In this document: positions 56,757 to 64,000 of the stretch, in pieces
Position numbering within the stretch: position 1 is the stretch's first letter
How the letters are laid out: every line of letters starts with the position of its first letter
From: Lithodes maja
Taxonomy: Eukaryota > Arthropoda > Malacostraca > Decapoda > Lithodidae
Reading direction: 5' to 3'
Assembly (NCBI GenBank): GCA_037953745.1
Contig: JBAKBP010007140.1
Location: 38,920 to 102,919, forward strand
Length of the DNA: 64,000 nucleotides
The notes under the pieces: generated by a model
What the model saw: only the letters and a program-made list of their open reading frames with translations
Databases searched by the model: none
What the model was told of the DNA's origin: nothing
Made by a program: the position numbers and the translations under genes

Positions 56757-57482
56757 TTGTTCTCCTTCTCGCCTGGCCGACCGGGTCGCTCCCCTCCTCT
56801 CGGGTGCTCCCTCGGGTTGTTTTTGCCCTTGCACCCCTCGGTTGCCGCGAGGGACATTGGGGGCGGCGGGTTGCGCGGTGGGGTCTCACCTGGTGGTGGA
56901 CGTCTCGACCCCCTTTCCGCTCTTGTCACCGCCGCCGGCCCATCTCTTCGGACGTGGCCCACGTGCTCCCTTCCATGCCCGAGCTGGGTAGCGTCGAGGG
57001 AGCTGACCGCCGGTCGCCCGGTTTTCCTCTCCCGTGTCTTTCTGGTCCCGTCGACGAACTGCGACGCGATGCGACCGTTGGTGGTTCTGTCGGCCCTCCA
57101 CGGGCGCGTCCTGCTCACACGGTTTCGGATGCTGCCGGTACCCCTGGTACGCCTTGGCCTGTGCCCTCTGTCGTGGGTTGTGTCGCTGGCCCTCCAGGAT
57201 GCGTCTTGGCTCGTTCCTCTCCATCCTCTCTTCCAGCGATTCTTGGCCGTTCGGACTTCCGATCGTGTGTTCCTGTTCGCCGGCCTTCCCTTCGGTCTCC
57301 ACATCGCGCCGCGGATCTTCTCCGCACGTGTGGGGCAGGCTCTGGGTCCTCTCCTCAGGAGCGGGCTCCAGCTCCTGTTTTCCTTGGCCGACTGGTTGGT
57401 TGTTTCCGAAGCCCTAGGCCTGTGCGTTGGCGACGCCCTCACAGTCGTTCGCACCGTCGCACGGTTAGGGTTCCCCTTTTGA
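56757..57482 (+). pseudogene. DIRS-type reverse transcriptase remnant (catalytic Asp lost)
   Basis: The frame contains SLALQDASWLVPLHPLFQRF (143 onward) and FLFAGLPFGLHIAPRIFSARV, followed by LLFSLADWLVVSEALGL. These match DIRS motifs of the type LDLKDAY..P.HP, LPFGL..AP..F and YLDDW. The first catalytic Asp position is Ala145 (GCC) and the first Asp of the YLDD box is Ala211 (GCC); only Asp212 remains. Tyr of YLDD is Ser209 (TCC). The copy cannot have reverse-transcriptase activity. Confidence 0.75.
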
Positions 57483-57498
57483 TGTTCCCGATTCACGC

Positions 57499-58684
57499 TT
57501 GACCCCGTCGCGTGTCGTGCCATGGGTCGGTCTCGCATGGGTTTTGTCCGGCGCTACGGTGCCCCGGGTTCTGCCGGCCGCGGTGCACCTTCGGTGGACG
57601 GTCTTCGCCGTGTTGCACTCGGTCTCCCTCCTGGGGTGGCTCTGGGACTCGTTCGTGGGTTCGCTGCTTTGGGCCGCTCTGCCCCTTCCCTTAGGGAGCC
57701 TCTGGCTACTCCGCCTCCTCCTCATGGGCCCCGCGGTGTTTCCGTTGCCCCTCTGGATCGGCTCCTGCCACTCCTGCGTACTGTTCGCAGACGCTTCGGT
57801 CTCTGGGTTGCTCAGGGCTCGCTCTCTGCGGCTGTGCCCTGGTCCGCCCCCCCCGCCGACGGTCTGGGTAGCCACAGATACGTCGAGCGAGGTTGGGTGG
57901 GGTTCCCGATCGACCCTGGGCCGTCCACTTCCCGGCAGATGGGTGGGTCTCCCTCCACTTCCCCGTCTCTGCCCTCGGACTGTTGGTTCCTCTGCTCTTC
58001 CTGCGGGACCACGCGCTGGCCCTTCGGGGTCAGTCGGTGGCCTTCGGGTTAGACACTCAGACAGGCTGTCCCCTGTTTCCTTCTGCGGGGGTCCTCCAGG
58101 TCGTTGACTCTTTTGGGGGTCTCGGAGTTGTTCTTCCTCGCGGCCCGACACCCCTTCTCCTTGCATGCCTCCTCCCTGCCCGGGCCTGCCACCCTGTGGG
58201 CGGCCGCCCTGTCGTGGGGGCAGGGCGTTCTTGTTGCATGGACGTTGCTACGGACTGTGTTCACCGACCTCGCGGCTTCCTGAGGTGTTCCGGAGGTCGC
58301 CTTGTTCGCATCGGGGGTGCCGCGCCAGTTGCCTTTGGACCTCTCCCTCCGGCCTCGCGCTCCGGGGGAGGGTTCAGGCCGCTTTCATGGTGGCCTGGTC
58401 CAGGTGGCGGTCGATATATATCTTTCCGCCCCCAGACGCGCTGTTGCTGTGCCCGGTCCTCGCGAGGCTGCGGCTGTACCACGGCTGCGTCGGGCTCCTC
58501 GCGCCTCTGTGGCCGGCACGGGCTTGGTCCGCCCGGTTGCCGCGGTGGTGCCCGAGTCCGGTCCCTCTACCTGTCTCCGGCTTCCACTTGGGCTCGGTTG
58601 GGGACCTGCGGGCCTCGTTGGCCTTCGCATCGTGCTTGTTCATGTGGCACGGTGGCTCCCGGTCCCGGGCCGGGCCCTGACTGA
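57499..58684 (+). pseudogene. DIRS-type RNase H and following region, frameshifted
   Basis: Fragments lie in three frames. VWVATDTSSEVGWG (57862 onward) is the RNase H start with Asp at 57877. WAVHFPADGWVSLHFPVSAL to FGLDTQTGC follows in a second frame (57920-58070), with the Glu of the usual LEL motif replaced by Ala. IYIFPPPDALLLCPVL and LLAPLWPARAW follow in a third (58410-58510), the region that normally links RNase H to the recombinase. Order and spacing fit DIRS elements. Confidence 0.7.
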
Positions 58685-59897
58685 CTTCCTGCAGCGTTCC
58701 TGGCCGTCTTCTCCTTGGGGGCCTTCCGGGTCCCGCTGGAGGTCTTTTCCTAGGTGGCTACAGGCCCCTCGCCTGCCTGTTGGCTCTCCTTCCCTCGTCC
58801 TACGCTCCTTGTTTCACCTCTTCCGTACACGTCGCTTTCGAGTCGACGCTATACGTACCCGCTTGTCTGCCGTCCGGGGGCTCTTTGGGTCCGTCGCTGG
58901 GCTGGTCGTTCTGCCACAGGTGCTGGATTCCTTCCTGATGGCTGCCTTCCGGGATCGACCTCCTCCGCGCCAGGTCCCTCCGCAGTGGGATCTGGGGCGG
59001 GCTCTGGTCCTTCTGGCTTCGCCCACGTCTACATGGGCCGCTACGCCGGTTCTGTTGCTCGGGCGTCCGCTCTTCCTTGTCGCTCTGGCCACTGGGGTTC
59101 GGGTGTCTGCCCTAGCGGCATTGTCATGGCCCCGGGACTGCGTGCGATTCTGCCCGCCCTTGCATGGCGTCTCGTTCGCCTCCTCCCCTCCTTTTGTTGC
59201 CACGCTTGGGAGGGCGGCCCCCGCTTTCCGGCCTTTCGCCGTCCAGGCTTTCCGGCTTGGGCGTCCTTGCCATGGGTTGTGCCCGGTGTCGGCCTTGCGC
59301 TCCTCTGTTGCGTCTGTGGCGCCGCCTTCGGGTCCTGCTGTGTGGGTGTCTCCTCGGACAGGTGGGAGGCTCTCGCAGGTGCAGATGGGCCGCCGCGTTT
59401 GTCGGACCGTTCGTGCCCGTCGCCCTGTTTGTAGGGTTTCTGCGCACGATGTCAGATCCTTTGCTGCCTCCTTCCGGTTCCTGCCACGTCGATCCTTACC
59501 TGCCTTCGCCTCAGCGGTTTTGTGGGTCTTCTATCAATTCCTTCATCTCCTCCTACCTCTCCGTGTCCAGTGTTCGACCCCCTCGGCTGGTGATTGCTCT
59601 CGGGGGTCGTGTTTCCTGGTGCTCTGGCGAAGATCCCTGGTCTTCCCCCCTTGTCCCTCGTTCTTTTCCTTTGTTTTATGTGACACAGGGGGGGGGGGGG
59701 GGGGTGTACGGGTTTGCAACACTGGATTGCAAGTTTGGGATTGTGTATTGTTCCAGTACATAAGTGTTTTTGCCACATTGAAAATTGTGTTTTGTTCTTG
59801 TGTTCAGTGTTTTTGTTGTTTTTTGAAGAAAAGGGATTTTGGGTACAGTACCTTTTTGGTTTCAGACAAGTCTATGTTTTTGCATTACTATGAATGA
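58302..59897 (+). CDS. DIRS-type tyrosine recombinase (remnant, possibly still open)
   Basis: This would join the circular DNA intermediate to the genome. A helical N-terminal part (LFHLFRTRRFRVDAIRTRLS, RQVPPQWDLGRALVLL) precedes the catalytic part. Catalytic residues visible: Arg267 in ATGVRVSALAAL, His382 and Arg385 in AHDVRSFAAS, and a candidate nucleophile Tyr411 in LWVFYQFLH. LCPVSALRSSV and WVSPRTGGRLSQ are also typical. The true start is uncertain, since the first about 110 residues overlap the RNase H region in a different frame. Lysine is absent until the last part of the frame, and the usual SEL after the first Arg reads SAL. The frame has no stop to 59897, but stops are rare in A-poor sequence. 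Confidence 0.65.
   Translation: MFASGVPRQLPLDLSLRPRAPGEGSGRFHGGLVQVAVDIYLSAPRRAVAVPGPREAAAVPRLRRAPRASVAGTGLVRPVAAVVPESGPSTCLRLPLGLGWGPAGLVGLRIVLVHVARWLPVPGRALTDFLQRSWPSSPWGPSGSRWRSFPRWLQAPRLPVGSPSLVLRSLFHLFRTRRFRVDAIRTRLSAVRGLFGSVAGLVVLPQVLDSFLMAAFRDRPPPRQVPPQWDLGRALVLLASPTSTWAATPVLLLGRPLFLVALATGVRVSALAALSWPRDCVRFCPPLHGVSFASSPPFVATLGRAAPAFRPFAVQAFRLGRPCHGLCPVSALRSSVASVAPPSGPAVWVSPRTGGRLSQVQMGRRVCRTVRARRPVCRVSAHDVRSFAASFRFLPRRSLPAFASAVLWVFYQFLHLLLPLRVQCSTPSAGDCSRGSCFLVLWRRSLVFPPCPSFFSFVLCDTGGGGGGVRVCNTGLQVWDCVLFQYISVFATLKIVFCSCVQCFCCFLKKRDFGYSTFLVSDKSMFLHYYE
59688..59704. repeat. Poly-G tract of 17 bases
   Basis: Homopolymer near the 3' end of the recombinase frame; the A-poor composition ends just after it. 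Confidence 0.9.
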
Positions 59898-60057
59898 CGG
59901 GCATGTGTTAAAACTGTTCTTTTTAGCTACTCCTCAGTTTTTCACTCTTTTATTAGACTCTCTTGTTTAAATTGTGTCTTTGTCATTCATACTTTTGTTT
60001 TATGCATTGTTTTTTTTGGTAGGTTGGGCTTGGATGTCCTCCTCCTATTTGTTATGC

Positions 60058-60171
60058 AGCCTTGACGTTGGATTTGCCAAGACTACTAACAAATTGGGAG
60101 GTTTGACGTACCTCCCAACCTACCAAATAGGAAAACCTACTATTTGGTAGTAGTCTTGGAAAATCCAACGT
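60058..60171. repeat. Internal complementary region of the DIRS-like element
   Basis: The first part, AGCCTTGACGTTGGATTTGC to ACTAACAAATT, is the reverse complement of the left edge (52369-52406). The rest, GGGAGGTTTGACGTACCTCC through the Tyr-rich TACCAAATAGG to GGAAAATCCAACGT, is the reverse complement of the right edge (about 61135-61212). The two edges are therefore joined here as expected for a rolling/circular replication template. Confidence 0.85.
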
Positions 60172-60233
60172 ACATAATACCCTCCCTCACGCCGGACCCC
60201 TGCCCATCCGCGTTCTTCTGCTGACGTGAGATG

Positions 60234-61170
60234 TGATAACAAGAGAGGGTCGCTCATGCGCACGTTCGACAGGGATCTGCACATGACGGAACACGGGATG
60301 GGCCTTAACCCGGGAACTGCGGGAAGACTCTTTAGAGTTCGGCCGGCGGACTGCGGGAAGACTCTCTGGAGTAAGTAAAACTAAAAATCAACTTTTTACA
60401 TCGAAAAAAATTTATTTTTTTATTTTTTTTTTTTTTTTATTTTTTTTTTTTTTTGGCCCCTGGGCCATGCAAAATCTCAGTCCTCTACCTCCCCTCCTTC
60501 CCCACTTTCCTCCTATTCCTCAGTTATCACCTATTTTCCCTATTATTCCCTTATTCTGAGGTATATTTTCGTGCTAACATTAGCGAGTTGCAAGCAGGGT
60601 GTTGTCATCACTGATGGCCATCGAGTGCAAGAGAGAGAGAGAGAGTATCGATCGACTGTGTCTCAGTGGCCTTGGGGGAAATTGGCGGGAAAGGAGTTTG
60701 CCTCACCCATAGATTATACAACTCGCGGGCTATATCTCCGATTTTGACCATCCAAACGCTGTTTTCACTCTTTTTATTGTTGTTTCAGGTTAATACCTTT
60801 ATAATCAACCCATAATAGGCGCATATGGATAATTATTAATGCTATTAATGGTACAATGAATATTTTAGTGACGAAAAACCTCAAATACGTCAGCACAGGG
60901 GGAGGTTTTCATTTACCCCCGTGCGCACTTCAGAGGTTAAGCGGTAACTAAGGTAAACCCCTTTTTCTTCTCTTCTATGCTTTTTTCACCTTCGGTGGTA
61001 GTTTTGGTTAATGTACAACGTCTCCTAGAGCAAGATAAGGAGTAGACTCTAGACGTTTTCTTTTTAACCGCGGTTGGAATGACGACATAGCAGTCAAAAT
61101 AGACAAGTCGTCATTGCAATTAGGTTAATAGCCTTGACGTTGGATTTTCCAAGACTACTACCAAATAGTA
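60234..61170 (-). repeat. Right inverted terminal repeat of the DIRS-like element (split by MITE A7)
   Basis: TGATAACAAGAGAGGGTCGC at 60234 begins the reverse complement of the left repeat. It is interrupted at GGCCTTAA and resumes after 60940 with GCGGTAACTAAGG, continuing to CCAAGACTACTA. Confidence 0.85.
60305..60940 (-). mobile_element. TTAA MITE family A, copy A7 (in the DIRS right repeat)
   Basis: Runs from TTAACCCGGGAACTGCGGGA to GCGCACTTCAGAGGTTAA. The left terminal repeat has a single TTAA at the matching place, so the insertion is exact and younger than the DIRS element. Confidence 0.9.
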
Positions 61171-61213
61171 GGTTTTCCTATTTGGTAGGTTGGGAGGTAC
61201 GTCAAACCTCCCA

Positions 61214-61765
61214 GTCTATTCGCTGTAAGTAGGCAAGAAATCATGACCTAGGCTATAACCTCTAACTAAAAAACAACTAGGCCTAGAGTGATCAAGCTAA
61301 TATGTGACTCCAGGGTGTCAACCCACAAAATATGAATTGTGTTATCATTAGGCCTATGGTTTATTATTTTGTTATCATTATAGCGCAGCGAAGGCGCGAG
61401 CTCTAGGGGGGTCCGGGGGCATGCCACCCAGATTGTTTTTTTTGAGAATTTAGGTGTCTAAAACAGTAGCCTATTTCCTGCAATAAAAAAACAATCAAGA
61501 TGGAAAATATGGAGACCAAAATTGTGTCAATTTAGCCTAGCCTACCTTTTTTTTTTTGGGGGGGGGGGGGGGGGAGTTTCTGTTCTCATTATACAAAAAG
61601 TTCATTGCGTTATCACTAAAAAAAACAGCGTCGTTTGAGACCCTGAATATGTCGACCATTTGGGAAGAGTCAGTCAAGGAATAGCCTAGATGTGGAAATT
61701 TGCAGCCAATTTGCTCTAGCCCTATTTGATATACAGAGGTTAGAGGTCATTGTTGAGGCCCCCCC
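61214..61765. other. Spacer, nothing recognised
   Basis: AGGCCTA-containing DNA with a T11 run followed by G17 at 61547-61574. Confidence 0.4.
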
Positions 61766-62260
61766 TTCATGACATATTGTCATCATCTTATATATTGCCA
61801 GCAGGGGGCAAATAACCGAAAAAAATCGCCGTCAAAATAGACGCGAACTTAACCACGGCGATCGACATATGTAAACATGGCGGTGGAGCGGCGACGAAAG
61901 CTTGCCATCATGTTCCCGTCCATTTTGAATGCCGTTGGATACAATAATATGTTGAGGGGGGCAAATAGGCCTAACCAAGCTGCGGCGATCGACCATGTAA
62001 ACATGACGGCGGCGGTGGACGCTTGCGATCATGTTCCCGTCTATTTTGACTGCCATTGGATACAATAATATGTTGAGGGAAGGGCTTTGCAGCAATTTTT
62101 TTTGGTTGTTTGCCCCCTACTGGCAATATATATGATGATAACATGTCATGGGGGGGTGAGGGGGTCTTTCAACATATTATTTTATCGAATGGCATTAAAA
62201 ATAGACAGGAACATTATCCCAAGCGTCCAACGCCGACACCGCCGCGGCTGCTGAAGACCA
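61766..62260. repeat. Inverted repeat with internal tandem and inverted units
   Basis: ATTGTCATCATCTTATATAT and GCCAGCAGGGGGCAAA (61780-61812) are inverted at 62107-62150 (TTTGCCCCCTACTGGC, ATATATGATGATAAC). Inside, a unit with GCGGCGATCGAC, CATGTTCCCGTC and GATACAATAATATGTTGAGG occurs twice (about 61858 and 61983). A third, inverted and diverged unit (CAACATATTATTTTATCGAA) follows near 62170-62260. GGCGATCGACAAATGTAAAC recurs at 62570. Confidence 0.6.
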
Positions 62261-62689
62261 AGGAAATTAGCAATAGGTTTCATTGTGAACTGGAGGAAAT
62301 TAATAGAAATAAGGAAGCTAGGCCTAGCGATGTAAATGGTCAATGGAATTTCCTTAATAATGACAATTATATGTATATGTATAAAGTAAAAACAATATAT
62401 TTTACATAATTTATTGCATATCTTACATATTTAAACAAATATATATTAAAAATAGTTTAACCACACCACTGAGTTCCCCCAAAATACTCTAATAGGGCTG
62501 GCCTGAAGAATTAGATCAAGATGGACAACCAATCAACACATGATAGGTAGGGAAGGGCAGGTTAACAACGGCGATCGACAAATGTAAACATGACGACCGT
62601 ACACTCGGAAACTACATCCATCCCCATTAGCCTAACCTAACCTATCCTAGTATTATGGGTGGAGGCTGCCGCCCCCTAGACCCAGTACG

Positions 62690-62905
62690 TTGGATACAAA
62701 AACTAACCATCACGTAACACCTAGTATATGTCCCTAGTACCCAGTACGTGGGATACCAAGCTAACCCTCACGTAACACCTAATATATGTCCCTAGTACCT
62801 AGTATTTGGGATACAATACTAACCCTTACATAACACCTAGTATATGTCCCTAGTACCCAAGTACGTGGGATACAAAACTAACCTTCACCTAGCATATGTC
62901 CCTCA
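62690..62905. repeat. 59-bp tandem repeat array
   Basis: Units of about 59 bp with ACCTAGTATATGTCCCTAGT and CCAGTACGTGGGATAC, about 3.5 copies, ending in a truncated unit near 62905. Confidence 0.85.
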
Positions 62906-63645
62906 CTCAGTACACCTTTCACCCTCACTACCGTTCGTGAGTCTTCATACATCTTCATTATCACACGCACCAGCCACTCCTCTACGCCAAATTTTCTCCT
63001 AGCCTACTGCACAACTTCTTACTTTCAGTTGAGACGTGATTTTCCGGGCCCGTCGCAAGATCATCACAGGACAGGAAAAACAACACAGGCTTGCTCCAAG
63101 CCAGCACACATCTTACAAATATATAGGCTAGGCTATACAACTTCCATTTCATCGGAATAACATTCACCGCCAATTTAATTATCATAAGGATTATATAAAT
63201 GCAATTCCGATATGAAAAAACAATCGGTAAATAGCATAGCCTAGGCCTAGTCAAAGCTGGGGTTTGTTGTTGTTTCGTGGACAAAATTTAACCAAGCGTA
63301 CTGTCTCACATTAATTTATTATCAACAATTAGATATACGTTACTGTGGGCTCTTATTACTCTACTTCCTAAAAATAGGCAAGTAAATTATAACATAATGT
63401 TTGGATAAACAAATATACCGAAATAAATTAGAATGGAGAAACAGTAAGTTGCGTGAGATGTTTCAGCTTGCCGTCAACCCAGCTCCGGAGCTCTCTTGCC
63501 GTCGCAAGAGAATATTGGTGTCTCGCTTGCTAAAGGTGGGCTTGCGACGGGACCAGAAAAACAGTTTTTCGGGTAGATCTTGCGACGGTGGTCTTGAGAC
63601 GGGACCGGAAAAACACCTCTTAGATATCTTTCCTGCAGCTGCCTG
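62906..63645. other. Spacer between two parts of the 59-bp array
   Basis: It contains inverted CCCGTCGCAAG (63048) and CTTGCGACGGG (63541). No supported gene. Confidence 0.4.
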
Positions 63646-63850
63646 ACTATGAAGTTATCATACCTTCAAAGACGCTCTCACACTCACAGACCTTCATGAC
63701 TTGGCCAAGCATTTTCAGGCCTCTTATAGCAGTTGCAAGGGGAGCCTAACTCTGAAATCACTAGATAGTGCCTCCAGAACCATAAAAAAGAGGAGAGGGC
63801 TTAATTAACACACTTCCCTGTTGGACTCCGACGCAAACTGAAAACTCATC
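63646..63850 (-). pseudogene. LINE reverse transcriptase fragment
   Basis: On the minus strand, EFSVCVGVQQGSVLIKPS and FMVLEALSSDFRVRLP match the LINE motif of type G-V-x-Q-G-S-V-L-S-P-L-L-F and LEALSREFR that precedes the YADD box. Stops follow where YADD is expected. An old fragment, distinct from the LINE at 14041-21763. Confidence 0.65.
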
Positions 63851-63856
63851 ACTCAG

Positions 63857-64000
63857 TACCCTCACGTAACACCTAGTATATGTCCCTAGTACCCAGTACT
63901 TTGGATACAAAACTAACCTCCACCTAACACCTAGTATATGTCCCTAGTAACCAGTACATGGTATATAAAGCTAACGCTTACCAAATATCTAGTACCAAAC
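63857..64000. repeat. 59-bp tandem repeat array, second part (runs off the window)
   Basis: The same unit (AACACCTAGTATATGTCCCT) resumes for about 2.4 copies up to the last base. Confidence 0.85.

Larger units (their letters stand above)
52369..61213 (+). mobile_element. DIRS-like tyrosine-recombinase retrotransposon
   Basis: Three lines of evidence agree. (a) Inverted terminal repeats of about 296 bp (52375-52670 and 60234-61170, the latter with a MITE). (b) An internal complementary region at 60058-60171 that is the reverse complement of the right end joined to the left end. (c) Coding remnants in the order reverse transcriptase, RNase H, tyrosine recombinase. The left edge is AATTTGTTAG at 52369 and the right edge ACCTCCC near 61213, as read from the junction in the internal region. 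The internal part (about 53100-59760) is strongly A-poor on the plus strand. Confidence 0.85.

Noticed and set aside
55989..57538. Long minus-strand open frames (55989-56834, 56723-57538, 57465-58166)
   Set aside because: They arise because the plus strand lacks A, so the minus strand lacks T and has few stop codons. Arg/Gly/Pro-rich translations without motifs; the plus strand carries the DIRS motifs.
62630..64000. CRISPR-like array in the 59-bp repeats
   Set aside because: Units are head-to-tail with no unique spacers, in a eukaryotic setting: an ordinary satellite.

Overview
This window is eukaryotic, almost certainly metazoan, non-coding genomic DNA dominated by nested transposable elements. 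The evidence is BEL/Pao, gypsy, DIRS, LINE, piggyBac and P-like elements, tRNA-derived SINEs, a gene with four spliced exons, and long AT-rich spacers rich in the motif AGGCCTA. The mix suits an arthropod, and a decapod-like crustacean is my guess. No sequence here proves the species. No bacterial operon, rRNA or CRISPR array is visible.

Layout. (1) 1-6582: a BEL/Pao LTR retrotransposon with one uninterrupted 1777-aa polyprotein and a clean 3' LTR. Its 5' LTR lies left of the window. It sits inside a piggyBac element. (2) 6583-10583: the remainder of that piggyBac copy, with an intact transposase on the minus strand. (3) 10584-14040: spacer with two TTAA-flanked MITEs. (4) 14041-21763: a 5'-truncated antisense LINE broken by a 976-bp P-element-like MITE and by a complete second piggyBac copy (15750-21521) whose transposase is frameshifted. 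(5) 22345-24046: a large palindrome, one arm of which carries another TTAA MITE. (6) 24051-28159: a four-exon MADF-type DNA-binding protein gene behind a TATA/Inr promoter and transposon-like upstream repeats. (7) 28160-42362: two related gypsy elements head to head, both internally deleted but still largely open in frame. The minus copy has a permuted gag-protease-integrase fragment-RNase H order. (8) 42359-49125: MITE arrays, a degenerate third gypsy-like element and a long-TIR hairpin element. (9) 49126-52368: LINE tail, tandem duplication and a retroposon. (10) 52369-61213: a DIRS-like tyrosine-recombinase retrotransposon with inverted terminal repeats and an internal complementary region. 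Its coding strand is strikingly depleted of A. A TTAA MITE sits in its right repeat. (11) 61214-64000: inverted repeats, a 59-bp satellite and a LINE fragment.

How the pieces relate. The most active-looking theme is a piggyBac family: two transposase copies plus seven non-autonomous derivatives (A1-A7) that share its terminal sequence. Several derivatives share a TTAA with a neighbour, forming arrays. Many insertions can be read exactly because the interrupted element supplies the empty site (LINE, LTR, DIRS repeat), so the window preserves a relative history of insertions. The strongest candidates for something undescribed are the A-depleted DIRS element, the permuted gypsy open frame, the TTAA-sharing MITE arrays, and the P-like MITE.
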